64,000 nt of DNA from Epinephelus fuscoguttatus (Eukaryota > Chordata > Actinopteri > Perciformes > Serranidae). Below the pieces are notes generated by a model, which was not told the DNA's origin, did not search any database, and was given only the letters and a program-made list of their open reading frames with translations. Shown here piece after piece: positions 44,701-58,500 of this stretch. Both the position numbers and the translations under genes were made by a program. How positions within the stretch are numbered: position 1 is the first letter of the stretch; each line of letters starts with the position of its first letter. The stretch spans positions 14,466,428 through 14,530,427 of the forward strand of contig NC_064759.1 of assembly GCF_011397635.1 (NCBI RefSeq), given 5' to 3'.

Positions 44701-47700
44701 AGCTGTCTTGCACGCTTTCTCTGCTCTATTTCAGCACTATGGACAGCGCCCTTACAGCCGTCACATTTATCTCTATCAATAATTTCATTTTTTTGGCTAT
44801 TTTTCTATAGTTACATAAAACTTAAATAGAGAGGAAAAAACATACAACTGAGGGGCTAAGCCCTTTCAAGACCCTTGTGAAACAGGGCCCACACCACACA
44901 GGCTTTTTCATGTACAATACTTATGACGTAAAAGAAAAAAACAGCAGCTTGGCAAATACTGCTATCACAAGGTCCACTGACTTATTTTTTTCTCGAGCAT
45001 TCAGTCACATCTCATATAGTTGATCAGTCAGATCAGTGGTTAAATGACACTTACATCAAGAAAATAACAACTAAACCATCTCCATGACAAGTGAGCAAAC
45101 TGTCTGTTAATGAAGGAGACAAGATGTGGCTGAAAGCTCTGGAAATCCCATGTGGATCTTGTGAGAGAATAAGGTCAAAACTGAAAATAATGTTTCAGGC
45201 TTTATTTATTTACACGTTATTAAAGCATAAATGACTACTTTTTAAGCATCTTTATGATTTAGACGTGTGAGAGTGACAAAGGAAGCAGCAGCGTCACCTT
45301 TTCATCTTTCTTTTCTTTGAGATACTCCTCGTTCCCCTTCTTCTCCGAGGAGTCCTCCAGGGGGAAAAGATTAAGATGCTCCAGAGCTCCACTTCCTTCA
45401 CCGACATCGTCATCATGCCTCCCTTCTCCTACTGAAGTGAGAGCAGCTCGAGCTTTCCTTCTCAGATATTCTGTACGAGCCTGTGGAGAGGAAGAGTTGT
45501 TATTCCAAACTAAACATAAAGGCATCTTTATCATGCATCATATCATACTTACTCCACATAAATCTCCTTCTGCTTCAGTCTCGTTATTTATTTACTATGA
45601 CTAAAGCTTCAACCATGAAGCCTTTCATCCTTGTTTGTGGTATTTTACAAAGATACTTCACAATACAGCAGCAACAGAGTAAATCTTTAAAGTAATATTA
45701 GTTAGCTCTGATTTCCTAAGGGAACACTTTATGGTCCTTTAAGGATTATTTTGTAAGTCCAGTGGTCGTCTAGTGGTCACATCCAAAATAGTAATAATAA
45801 TGCTCTAACTTTATTCAGTTGAACTGTTTATGCTGTGTGCTTCTTAAAACTCACACAGATTATCATCTTTAGAAATATAAATAAGAAACACATGGGTAAC
45901 AAATTAAAGAAAAAAATAAATATATTAAACTAAACTGTGGTGTGTTTGTGTCTTCATGTGTTTTTCTGTTCTGGTGATGGCTGTGTGGAGTACCAGCTAA
46001 CACACTGGTCCAAAATCTCCCACAGGTGTTCAACTGGATTCAGATAAAACACAATCATCTGCATTTGTTGTTTTGCCACTTGAATTTGTGGACCATCTGT
46101 GTATCTGGATGTCTTAATTTGGTAATCTTCTGTGAGGCTGTCTAATGTTGCTGTCAGGGATTTCACCTCGATGAAGGCAGAGAGGAAGAAAAAATGTAAC
46201 TTTCTGTGTGTGAGTTGTCACAGTTAAAAATACCAATCATTCAATCCACATATTAGCACGACTGCTAATCCTGAGTGTGAATTAAGAGCTGAAATAATTA
46301 GTCAAGATGCAAAACATCTGCTGTTTTCAGCTTCTTAAAGTGAGGATTTACTGCTTTTATTTGCTGTATTGAATATCTTTGTGTTTCTGACTGCAGGTCA
46401 GACAAAACAAGCAATTTGAAGATGTCACTTTGGGCTCTGAAAAATTGTTGTTAATATCTTTTAACATTTCATAGATCAAATGATGGTTTAAAGGTCCAGT
46501 GTATAGGATTTCGGGGGATATATTGGCAGATATGAAATAAATAATTGGGTTTTCTTTAGTGTATAATCACCTGAAAATAACTGTTTTTGTATTTTTGTTT
46601 CCCTAGAATTATCTACATAGGGTGCGGATCCTCCTCTATGGAGATCCCAATGTTGCACCATCATGTTTTAACAGAAGCCCAGAACAGAAACCAAACACTG
46701 GCTCTGGATATAGGGCCACTCACATTTTCCCATCGGCCACTGTAGTAAGCTGTCCCTCTCCGACGAGAGCTTCAGAAAAACACTGATTTGTAACATGCAA
46801 CTGCTTTGTTCTGTGTTTTTGCCGGTTTTAATCACTGGAGCTGTTTGTTTTGGAGAGGAAGAGACCTCTGTAAGTAATTCTGCTCATGGTAAGAACCTCC
46901 TGAACATCTGGATCTCAAATTATCAGAGAAAAAAGTTGGGTACACATTAGTAGGTGCTGGGCTAGCAGTCGGTCTCAGACACGCCAAACAGCATCTGAGA
47001 AGCACTGATTTATAACATGAAACTGCTTTATTAAGTGTTTATACTGGTTTACATCACCTGCTCTGTTTGTTCTTGAGAGGAGGCCACCGCTGTGGACAAT
47101 TTGGCTCTCAGTAAAAACCTCCTGAACATCTGGATCAGAAATGAGGTGGGCACACGTTATCAGGTGCTGGGCTAGTGGCCTGTCTAATAGTGTCCGAGAA
47201 ATATTGTTTGTAACGTGGACCTGCTTTATTCAGTGTTTGTACCGGTTTCAATTGCCTGTTCCATTTCTTTTGCTCAGGAAGAGCCCTCTGCAGATAATTC
47301 AGTTCCCAATTAAAACCTCCTGAACAATGAACAATGAAGGAATTCTAACCAGGAGAAGTTTCAGCTGGTTGCAATCCATTATCCCCACCACTAGATGCCA
47401 CTAAATCGCCCTAAATCTTACACACTGTTCCTTTAATTGATCAAGAAAATGATCTGAAATCTAGCAATAATTACAGCCCTGGTGTGAACTGCTTTGATGC
47501 TTTATCCTTAATACTTAAAGCTTATATGAAGTGATATTCTGGAACTACAAGAACCAGAAAACTTTTTTCATTTACAGGACTGATTAGGAAACTTAATTTG
47601 ACTTATCTTGTGTGCTGTGTGTGTGGTTTGTGTAGTTGGAGGTGGACTCAGACAGCCTCACAGCTCAGTGTGACACTCTGCAGGTCAGCACAATAAGAAC

Positions 47701-47903
47701 CACTCATCACTCTCAGCATCACTGCAGCATCAGCATCATGCCGGGAAACAACGTGACAACACCGGGCTCACCTCCTGCTCTGCACGCTCCACGCGACGCT
47801 TGGCCTCGCGCTCCTCCTCTGCCGCCTGGGCCTCGTCCCTCCGCACGCGAGCAACGTTGTCCTTGTTGCGCACGTGCCAGCTCTTCTTCGGAAGGATGTT
47901 CAT
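41799..47903 (-). CDS. leng1: leng1, leukocyte receptor cluster member 1 homologue
   Basis: Four coding exons, minus strand: 47772-47903, 45298-45480, 42929-43236, 41799-42018. They give 843 nt and 280 residues (human about 264). The N-terminus [20 protein letters not shown] is nearly invariant in the family and corresponds to a Cir_N domain. It is followed by [20 protein letters not shown] and [12 protein letters not shown], a charged centre rich in Lys and Glu (residues about 105-200, KEEKERR-type runs predicting a long charged helix), and a conserved end block ([20 protein letters not shown], then [14 protein letters not shown]). LENG1 is a small, highly charged nuclear protein associated with splicing complexes in human data; its exact role is not settled. 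Neighbours: tmc4 upstream, lmtk3 downstream, both on the same strand. Confidence 0.95.
42592..42810 (+). mobile_element. Myb/SANT-like fragment, probable Harbinger relic
   Basis: A 72-codon plus-strand frame in leng1 intron 3 begins [14 protein letters not shown] and contains [20 protein letters not shown]. The tryptophan spacing and the I-x3-L-x3-G-x2-RT-x2-Q pattern resemble trihelix/Myb-like DNA-binding domains carried by PIF/Harbinger transposons. Upstream (42340-42590) another short frame exists without recognisable motifs. It could be a chance frame. Confidence 0.35.
43237..45297 (-). other. leng1 intron 2
   Basis: No exon is seen. The one structured item is the inverted-repeat element at about 43964-44496. 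The rest is AT-rich. Confidence 0.5.
43964..44496. mobile_element. fold-back element with about 65-70 bp inverted ends
   Basis: The left arm (about 43966-44035) contains ttgtgtgaacagattgacaa and cccatgtgtta. The right arm, reversed (44495-44428), contains ttgtgttaacagatcgacaa and tccatgtgtta. The interior is a degenerate array of acagatctgcaaata-type units that itself inverts around 44300. It is non-coding, in leng1 intron 2. Confidence 0.7.
45954..46166 (-). mobile_element. Tc1-like transposase fragment
   Basis: A minus-strand frame contains [15 protein letters not shown], matching the Tc1 catalytic-end motif (LNPIEHLWxxLxxxV, which includes the third acidic residue). It is very short, with no inverted ends seen. 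It lies in leng1 intron 1. Confidence 0.6.
46498..47436. mobile_element. TTAA-flanked element, copy D
   Basis: The left end is TTAA-aggtccagtgtataggattt and the right end is cttacacactgttcct-TTAA. Three internal units are marked by gaggaagagacctctgt and variants (near 46855, 47077, 47275). It splits an older repeat: gcaatttgaagatgtcac lies just to the left and aatgatctgaaatc to the right. Confidence 0.85.
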
Positions 47904-48350
47904 TGTTGTTGCCTTGACGACTGTTGATACTGTAGGTTAGCAGTTAGCTAGCTTGGCGGGCTAGCTTCGAGTGAAGTGGGAAAGAGCACGGGCAAAACAC
48001 CCAATTTGTTCATAAAACCAAAACGGTTGTAGCAAGAGGAATCTGGAGAATGAGTTGAATTGAAAGCTGTCCAAATATGAAGAATTTAAAAAGAGAAATA
48101 TCACCGTTTTGGTGTTTCTGTTACAGTCAGCTTGCTTCCCCTTTAGCAGTTAAGCTAACGTTAGCCAAAGTCTGCTACTGTCCAAGTTAACGCTACACTT
48201 CAGTGACACCGCAGCGAGCAGACACATTTAACTTGCTCCTCCACAGCAAACTTATCATTTCAGCGATTTAATGTAAAAAATAAAAATAAAAGCAAATACT
48301 GTCACCGACTTGTAATAAGAGCTGCTCCTGCTTGAGGCTGCAGCAGCCCC
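47750..48350 (-). promoter_or_regulatory. leng1: leng1 first exon and upstream region
   Basis: The first coding exon is CpG-rich (gccgcctgggcctcgtcc, gcacgcgagcaacg), and CpGs thin out by about 48350. The start of transcription is probably between 47910 and 48200. No canonical core element stands out. Confidence 0.5.
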
Positions 48351-49549
48351 ACAGGAACCAGTTGACACAAACAGGAAGTAAACATTGGCCACACGTATTT
48401 GAAGTACCACACTGTGGACACTGGAGGGTGCTATAACACCTCACATTTTATTATGTAAAAGGACAAAGGACATACTGTAGCTGTCTATATTAGCAGGGAC
48501 AGACAAAAATGAGGCATGCATGGCATTTATACACAGCTTTATGTAATTTAACCACATGTTACACAAACAAAATATCTACATCTGTCTTAATGTACATCTC
48601 TTATAAATCTGTTGGATTGTTATCATCTATGTACACTGCACATGTTCTCTATACTTGTGCATCTTCCTTGGACATTATTTTGGACATTCCTGCACAAAAC
48701 TTTACAGTGCTTTCGTTTTAAAACAGATATATTGTGCTTAGTATGTTTACATATTTTTATTTCATTGTTTAAATTCTGTAATGCTTTATTGGCATGACAT
48801 TTCTTGTGTTGCCAAAGCACAATTACAATTAAAGACAGTGGAAATTCAAAAACAGGTAACAACAATATATTATTATAAATGTAAAGACATACATTTTAAG
48901 TGAGAAAAAAACATATTAAGTGAAGGAGTAAATAAAAAGGCAGAGTGTGATCTGTGATGAGATGAACTACATGTTGTTGTGCTGGCTGTCTCCTAGGCTG
49001 TGACATGCACTGACATATGTTGCTGCATCTATGGCACTGACACGGTTTTCTCCAAGCAGGTGTTGCATTTTAGTCCTGATGTCTTCATATGTGCTTCATT
49101 GTAGCCCTGTCTCCACCTGTCTCTGAGGACAGAGCTGACACAGTCTGTCTTCTCTAGGCAGCCAGGTCTGCCTGTGTCTGTCAGTCTCTGCGGCCAGGCT
49201 GTGATCACTGAGTCTCTACATAGTCAGTATCTTTCTCAGTTTCTGATCTGTCACACAGATAGTTTGCCATAGTGTACTGTATTCATGTGTCTTCACTTTG
49301 GTATTACTTTTATTTTCTCTTACAGTGTTTACTGTATATGCACCAAAAAAGTCAAATTCCTTGCACAGGAAATCCTACTTGGCAATAAACCTGATTCTGA
49401 TATACTGCTAGCTTAGTTTGGTGAATAATGAACAGGTTTTAATTTACTTTTTTCAGCTCTTCCTAACAAAAATTATCTCTCTCTACTAAACTAAACCCGA
49501 GCCAGCCTTATGTATCTAACTACCTCTTAACATGGTCCCTCCGGTATCT
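48351..49549. other. tmc4 3' UTR and tmc4-leng1 intergenic gap
   Basis: Two retrotransposon-like 3' ends are visible: 48500-48850 (tttattggcatgacatttct, then ttgccaaagcac) and 49085-49400 (cttgcacaggaaatcctact, then acctgattctgatata). No gene was found. The tmc4 polyadenylation site is uncertain. Confidence 0.5.
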
Positions 49550-52500
49550 TCAGTACTGTGCTCCTGCAGTATGTTCTAGTATCTGATGTCGACTCAGCTC
49601 CGTAATCTGCTTCACCAAGAACTGCTTGTCACGGCCCTCCTGTAAGCCAGAGACCCCCCACTGCATTAGTAAAACTGAATGAGAGTATCAGGAGGCTAAC
49701 CCACATAATACCAAATACAACACCATGTAAGTCTTTGCTTTACAAGTCACTGTACATATAAATGCCAATAACTTACCAGTTTGAGTTGAGCTCTTAGCAG
49801 GGCAACACTTTTCCCATAAACAGAAGCTAAGGCTATGAAATAACACATCACCACACTGCCGGGGAGAAAGGAGACATTATTATAAAATAGTAAAATCGTA
49901 AAATGGGCAGTAAAGGGTTGTGTAATGTGCAGATAAAATACAGGCTGCATTTTCTATTAACTTTTAGGTACATTACAGCAGAATAATGATAGAAAGTCCA
50001 CTCACCAGGATAACACAAACAGGGGGATGGAGAATGCCTGGGAGCCAATGAAGAAGAGAAACTCCTTTGTGACTTTAGAGAGGCTGTAGAAAGATGTTGG
50101 AACAATCGACCACATGTTGGGGAAGAAACGGAAAGGACCGCAGCCCATAGAAGGATGGATCCTGGGTGGAGGGAGGGAAACACTGGTCTTCAACAATGTG
50201 ATATAACATGGAGAACATTTGTATATCCAGTGTTTCTGACAGTGATGCAACTTATTCGAGTCAAAGGCTTTTACAGAGGTGATTTGGGATATCTCTTTTT
50301 ATCACTCCATAAATCAGAAAATACTGTCAACAGCCATAAGAAATCCATTTTTGCCATGCTGTATAAATCAGGCTATTAGTAATATATGAGTGACCTCCTC
50401 TGTAAAAACCTTCAGAATATAGATAGCAATAAAAACTAGTAAGTTTGTTGTATGTAAGTGTTACTGAGGTGGAGATTTCTGGCTCAGAGTATGAGAAAAA
50501 ACTCTCAGGGACATCCTTGCTTGTTCCAGCGAGACAATGCCAAGCCACATTCTGCATGTGCTACGACAATGTGGCTTCGTAGTAAAAGAGTGCGGGTACT
50601 AGACTGGCCTGTCTGCAGTCCAGACCTGTCTCCCATTGAAAATGTATGGCGAAGTCATATATCAAGCAAGAACTGGAAAGAATTTTACTTTTTAAATTTC
50701 AACAATCACTTTCCTCAGTTCTCAAACACTTTCTAAGTGTTGTTAAAAGAAAAAGTGATGTAACACAGAGGTAAACATGCCCTGGTCCAAACTCTTTTGG
50801 AACGTGTTGCAGGGATCAGAAGGAGTGTATATTTACGAAAAACAATCACTTTTATCTGTTTGAACATTAAACATCTTGTCTTTGTACTGTATTCAATTAA
50901 TAATATAGGTCAAAAAGGATTTCCAAATCATTGCATTCTGTTTTTATTTAAGTTTTCCTCAGCGTCCCAACTTTTTGGGGTTGTATTTTGTATCTAATTG
51001 TTCTTAACCTGTCTTCATCATTCTGTAACTAAAACACAACAAATATTAGATGACTAATTTTCACTCTTGCTGCCTAAAAAGAAGCAATGAAAACGCAATT
51101 ACAGTTTTAGACTAAAAATAAGACACTACAGGTGAATGGGTTAAAACTTCTCACATAGATTCAACCATAAAATTACAAGTTTTCTGACTTTTTATATTGA
51201 AATATATTTATATATAATATATATAATATTTATTTTGGACATTTTCTTTCCTATAGTCTAAAAAAAGACATAAATCAAAAAATGCAAAATGTCAAAATTT
51301 GAGAAGCTATGTTTCCACCTGGGGTGTCTCGCCACAAATCAAACCTAATCCTGCCAAACTTCTTTAAATGTTTTACATGCAGATATGCAGAGCCAGCTTT
51401 AAAATAAAAAACACTCACTCAGCAAGACTGTAGACCATGACCACTGCGGCCAGGCCAAAGCCGAACAGGAGCACCACCAGGAAGAAGAAGGTGGAGGTGG
51501 TGGAGCGAAACGTCTTCAGTGCTGGACGACAGTTATTGAAGAGTGTGATCTGAGGAGGAAAGTGGCAAAGCAGAGTGTTGGTGACCAACAAACTTACATC
51601 GTGTGAAATGTTGGCTGAGTTAAATCTTCACCTTCTTAAAGTAGAAGAGGAGGATAAACTTGATGGTGTTGATGAGCGGCAGCAGAGGGCAAAACAGAGC
51701 TCCTGTCCAAACCACAGTCTGACCATAAACCAGCCCAAGCACATTGGCAGGAACTACGAACTCCTGCCGACCCACCCACTGGGTCAGTTTATTGGACCAG
51801 TGGTCCACCACGATCCTGACACACACACAAAAACACAGTGCAGTCACACAGCTGCATATGTCACTCTCAACGTGATCTACACACCAGAGGTCATTGACAA
51901 TGAAGTCATCGTTTTGCAAGTCACAAGTAAAGTTTAGGTAAGACGCTCCAGAGCATCAATTAATAGTCAAGTGAGTCTCAAGTCTGCACACAAGTTCCAA
52001 GTCAAGTCCCAGGTCCTAAACTTTGAGTTTTGAGTCCAAAGCAAGTCTTAATGTGCTCCTCTTCAAATGTAATGCCATTTTAACAGCAGAGTAATAACGT
52101 TAGCTAAGCATTAGCTTGCTATACTAATGGTCATGAGCTCTGGGTAGTGACTGAAAGAATGAGATCGCGGATACAAGTGGCCGAAATTAGTTTCCTCCGT
52201 GTCGTGGCTGGGTCCAGCCTTAATGATAGGGTAAGGAGCTCGGAATAGAGCTGCTGCTCCTTCGTTGAAAGGCGTCACTCGAGGTGGTTCGGGCATCTGA
52301 TCAGGATGCCTCCTGGGTGCCTCCCGTTAAAAGTGTTCCTGGCATGTCCCACTGGTAGGAGGCCCCAGGGCAGACCCAGAACATGCTGGAGGGATTACAT
52401 CTCTTCAGGCCTGGGAAAACCTTGGGGTCCCCCAGGAGGAGCTGGAAAGCATTGCTGGAGAGAGGGACGTCTGGGGTGCTTTGCTTGGCCTGCTGCCCCC

Positions 52501-55500
52501 GAGACCCGACCTCAGATAAGCGGATGAAAATGGATGGATATGCAACTTAAAATGTCAAATGAATTTGAGAGTTGTTGCATCTCTGTCTGTAATTTTTTAC
52601 CTGCATGTTATTCACACTACAATTTGTTGTTTGTTGACCACTGCATAATTTTTGTACGCAAACAAAATTAGCTTGGGTAGTCACTGGTGTTAACGTCCAA
52701 GTTGAGTTGCAAGTCTTATTTCTGTGAGGTCGAGTCTAAAGTCATCAGACTCATGACTAGAGTCTGCACATTCTCCATCGTGTTTAACAGACACATTGTT
52801 CACACAGCGATGTGTACCTGCGTGGAATCTCCACCAGGACGAGCACAGCCAAGTTGATGAGGAGGTCAAACAGTGTCAGCTTGTACATCTCCTGTCCTAT
52901 ACGAGTTTCCCAGCACTACATGATGAGACAGAGACAAAAAGATGAACCTGTATTACAGCATTTAAATGTTGAAAAGATTAAAAATTGACCTTGTTTACCC
53001 CAAATTCATAATCTAGGGCATTATTTCCTAATCATAGCATTGTACACATAAACTGTAATTATACTCCATGTCATAAATTTTACACATATACGTACATTTT
53101 ACTTAAAGGTCCAGTGGGAAGGTTTTAGTGACATGCAGTGGTGATTTTGCAGAACTGAAACTTCTCCCATGTGCCAAGAGGTTGCAGGACTACAGAAGCC
53201 AGTGTAAAAACACAAACAGCCAATGTCCCTGTCTAGAGCAACTGTTTGGTTTGTCCATTCTGGGCTACTATAGAACAACATGGTGGACTCCATGGATGAG
53301 GGCCCGAACTGTATGTGGATATAAACAGTTCATTCTAAGGTAGCAAAAACCGACTATTCTTATTTTCAGGTGATCATAAACTAATAGTTGTGAATGTTTT
53401 GCTGCCCATTGTATACAAGGGCAACTGTGGCTCAGAGGTACAGCGGGTCATCCATTAATTGAAAGATCGTCGGTTTAATCCCCGGCTCCTTCCCAGTGAA
53501 TGGTTACTGAGTAGCAGGTAGCTTCAGCCATCAGTGTGGGACTGTGTATGTGAATTGGTGAATGTGACATGCCCCCAAATCATTCAACTGGACCTTTAAG
53601 AGTATCAGCAAAAGAGACGTCATTGCCACCATCATGGTTTAGTGAAAAACTGTCAAACTGAGGATGCTTTATTGTGTCAGTTATGACTTTGTTAGATAGC
53701 AACAGATTGGAAACATATGTCAGGCAGCATCATTTCCTATTCTCTCAGTACTCTGGTGACTCACAGGTGTCACTCTGTTTGTTTCTGTTTCCCAGTTCTC
53801 ATTGTTCCGGCTAACTCAGAGCTTACTGTGTCTCTGCAATGATGCAAATGCAAACTCTGCTCATGTAAACACAGCCGTAACAGCAAAGTTAGATTAGAAA
53901 AACAAATCCTCTCCTAACTGTGGTGTGTTTGTTATCTCAATCCCTCTCTATCCCTGTCCTGAGCAGTTCTGCTCACAGCTTGGAGACTCCTTCGATCCTG
54001 TCTGTGAAAGAGAAGCATCTTTTAAAGTAAGTCTCATGCACTCATAATTACCGGGTAGACTTTATTGTTGTACTGGCACTTGTAACAGTCTGCACTACTT
54101 GTGTCCCCCTCGCAGGTGATCTGACCCCACAGGGTGAAGAGGAGGACACCCAGACTCACCAGACGAAGGAACACTGCCCTGTATGTGGAGGAGAAATGAT
54201 TAATCATTATCAAAACAACTGCAATACTGATACTTATATCTTTTTAGATTTATCAGAATCAGAAATACTTTATTTAGAGATTAACCCCAAATGAGGAACC
54301 CTTATTTTTACCATCGTAGACTTTGGTAGACTTTGATTTTCTTATTTTCTTTTTAATTTTTTATGTTTGGGACATCTATGGGCGTGTTCCTCCACAGCGC
54401 TCAGGTGAGGTCTGTGCTTTATAAAAAGGTAGCGACCAGGTGCCAGACTGTAAACAGCAGGCATTACGGAGACACAGCACCCGAAAAAATAAATGAAAAA
54501 TGCAAATATAGAGAGGCAAAATGCAAAACGAGAGTGAATGTGCGGTTGGCTCTTACCTTTTACCCTCACCTTTACAGGCAAACATGTTTATGAACAGTAA
54601 CTGACAGTCCTGCAAAGTATTTCCCCAGCATGCAACTGGGGAAACATATGTGTACATGAAAATTTGTGTACATATGAAGAGAAAGAATTTGTAATAGACC
54701 TACTGAACTAAACCCATCCTGCAAAACTGCCTGAAATTTAATCAATCCCAAACAGACCATGTCCCACAATTACCTAACCCTCCCCTTCTATTTCGCTCTT
54801 CTTGTTAGTATGTCCATACTGTCAACATGTGTATCCACTAATTGGTGAGGTCTAAAGAAAATTTCCTAAAAAGGAATATGCACTTTAATAGCAGAGCTTT
54901 GTTTATTATGCGTTCCTCTCCCAAGAACTTTTGCTGATAGTGCTCCTTTAAATGCAGGCGTTTTACCTGCATTAGAGCACCTTTTTGTTGTTGTATTGGT
55001 GCTTTTACTTAAAGGGACAGTTCACCCCAAAATCAAACATACTTATTTTTCCTCTTACCTGTGGTGCTGTTTATCAGTCTAGACTGTGTTGGTGTGAGTT
55101 GCTGAGTGTTGAAGATATCCGCCGTAGAGATGTCTGCCTTCTCTCCAATATAATGGAGCTAGATGGCACTCAGTTTTTAGTGCTCAAAGTGCCAAAAAAA
55201 TACATTTGAAAAACTCGACAGCAATGTCTCTTTACAGAAATCATGACCCGTTTACTCAAGATAATCCACAGACCTTGTTGTGAGCAGTTTCATGTCGGAA
55301 CTATTTTCTTTCTCCTAAATTCCACCCACCAACTGTATCATTGCACAAAAGGAAGCGTCAATCTACTCATGGATGAGAGGCTCGTGACAGCATGAAATTT
55401 AAACATTAATGGCCAGCTGAGTTGTAATGTTAGCTAGCTCAGTGGTGCTTGCTGAGTTAGTAGTAGATGCATGCTTCCTTTTGCGCAGTGATACAGTTGG

Positions 55501-58500
55501 CGGGTGTAGTTCAGCAGAAAGAAAATACTTTCTACATGAAACTGCTCACAACAAGGTCTGTGATTTATCTTGAATAACTGGGTCATGATTTCTGCAGAGA
55601 GACACTGCTGTTGAATTCATTTGGGGATAAACCCAGGTTCAAACCAGGAACCCTCTTGATGTGAGGCCATAATACTAATCACTGCACTGCACTGCCAAAT
55701 TTCTTGTGGTATTTTATAATTTACAAACCCAAATGAACTAAAACACCTGTGCTAACCTTAATAGTGCCACTATGACAGTGGTGCTGGGGGCGTATCGCTC
55801 TATCAGCGCGATCTGGTCACACAGCAGTGGCACCAGGAAGTTTCCAGTGGTGATGACGATGGAGGGTAGATACTCAAAGATCAAACCCAGGATCCCATCC
55901 TCCCCGCTTTTTTCCTGTTTATCAGAGATGGGAACCAAAAGGTCACCAAAGACTTTCAGACTCAAGGCATTACCATCATCACTTTCCTTTTCCATCATTT
56001 ACCTGGCTGAAGACGGTGGCCGTGAAGATGCCGTAGAACGCTGCGATAATGAGCCCGAATGACACAAAACACATGAAGACACGTAGAGAGTATAAAACTA
56101 CTTTTTGACACAAAGTCAGGGCGGCTGCCCTTTTCTTTATTCTCTCCTCCTCCAGATCCACCTGACAGACAGAGAAAACAGGCAGACAGGGTTCATCCTA
56201 AAGCATGCAGGGAACGATTATGTAAAACTGTGCTGTGCTGCAGAGAGAAAAGACTGTCCTCCATCCCGCTAAGTGGGACAGATCCCCTCTGACCTGTAGC
56301 CGGTAGTGGATGTTCTTCTGCTTCAGCTTGGTAGCTCGATCACCCAGGCAACCGTAGTCCCAGCTGGTGAACACTATCATGCTGTAGTTGCCTAAAGCGC
56401 TGCCTCCCGTTGCCACAGCAACTCGAGCTGCAGTCCCCAAGCTGTTCGGGGAGCAGCCAGCAAGTCAGGGAAGAGGAAACAGATGCAGGTCAAGGTGACT
56501 GAACTATCCACTCTGGCTTTTAAATGTCACTCAGTGTACTGAGACAGCTGAGTACACACATAGACACAAACACACACTCACACACACAGGCTGCATCTGG
56601 ATTATGAACACTGAACATGTTTGACTGACCGTGCAATGATACAAATGAGACAGAAGATGAAGTAGAAGACGGCAGTGAAGAGGTAGGCCAGGGGGATGTT
56701 GTAGGAGAAGTTACTGTCCTCCACCAATGTGTTGTTGTAGTAGCCGTAAAACAGATATGAATACTCCATGAAGCCCTGAACAAAGAGAAGAAGATGTCAA
56801 ATGCACCAAATGTTTATGGCATGTGTTTAAATTTACCTTCAACAGCAGAGACTACAGGAGCAGAGTGCTGAAGCAGAGCTGTAGCTACTATTGAGGACAC
56901 TGAGGTCACATCTACTGTGGGGAATATGGAGGGTTGTTTGCATCCAGTTTTGTTCACGGCATGCACGGTGAGATACTCATTAGCAGAAGTGTTTTATATT
57001 GTAAAGTTTAAGCAAAAATATTTTTTGAGGACCTAAAGGTTCTCGAAAAGTCATGAAACTTTGCACACATGTCACAACTGATGAAAAATGTGGTATTTTA
57101 GGGGTCTCACACTCGGAAAAAAAAAAATGGCTCAGTAGCGCCTCTCACAAATCTTGTATAAAAGAGCCCCAAAAGCTGGTTTCACCTACATGTATGAAAA
57201 TTGGAAGGCACACAGGGTTTAAAATTGGCACCCGCCACTCGCCAAATGCGGGTAAAAATATGTTTTGGCGGGTAAAATAAATAGGTCACACACCATTGGC
57301 AGGCTGCTGAAATATGCCGACTTTGCTATATAACTTTCAATATAAATGCCAAACAGTAAGACAGACACAATTTACAGCTACAGCAGATCTACTGATTGCG
57401 TTTCGAATTTCAAATTTGTCCCTCGCAGTCCACCGTCATTCAACATTTAAAAATGTATCATGTTGTCTTGGATACCTACGCTCAGTCAAGGGAAGAAGAA
57501 AAAAGGAGACAAAGAAGAAGACGACGACGAAGAAGAAGTAGTTAAAAAAACAGAAGAAATTAAAGATGTGGTGACACATTGCAGGTGTGAAACCACAAAA
57601 ACAGGGACAATTAACAATTAACAATTATCTTCATGCTTTATTCTGTTCGGTGGAAATCTGTTGTAGTTAAGGTCGTGATTGGGAACAGCTCAGTGGCCGG
57701 TAAAAACACATTCTGGCTGGTAAAATTTCAAACCAGGTAGGTCAAAAATCTAATTTTATACCCTCAAGGCACATGTAACGTCCCAAGACATACAAAAAAG
57801 TCTCTTGGAGTGATAGCCTAAACCCAACAGGAAGTCAGCTATTTTGAATTTACTCTGCCACTACTGTGCATGTTTTGGCCATTTCCAGGGGTCGTACTTT
57901 AACGAACTCCACCTACAAATTTAATCCAATTGACATCCAGTTTTGTTTGTACCATCTAAAGACCTTAGACACCAAAAGTTGCTTAAAGCTTGAATTTCCA
58001 TTGAACCGTGTCACTTTGACGAGGTGTCAAATTTCAGTGTTTCACCACTAAACAGGAAGTCGTTTGCAACTCCAGCATACTCGGTCCAATCTGAACCAAA
58101 CTTCACATCGACACATCGACTTTGTTTTAAAGCAGGTGTTTTACATTGTTGGATTATATGTTCCTTCACTTTCTTGCCAAGAGTTGGATGAGAAAACTGA
58201 TAGTCCTCTAATGTTTGAGAACAGTATCAGTCTTCTCATCTAACTGTTGGAGAGAAATGAGACGCTAAGACGCTGTGTAAGCATCTAGAAAGGATCAAAC
58301 AGTATTATCCAAATATGCCACGTGTAGAACTCATGACCTCAGTGTTTGTAACGTCCTGGCTACAGCTTTGTGTTGGAGACTTTTAACATTTATAAAATGC
58401 CAAAGATGTAAAGAATCATAATGTTGAGTCGTTAAAAACACTATTATCTGTTTTGCTACATGTTCTGCATGTCTCGTATGTCACTGCGAAGCTGCAGTTT

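Noticed and set aside
53419-53490. Possible tRNA gene
   Set aside because: A and B box-like motifs exist but the cloverleaf is poor and the homology continues beyond tRNA length; a SINE is more likely.
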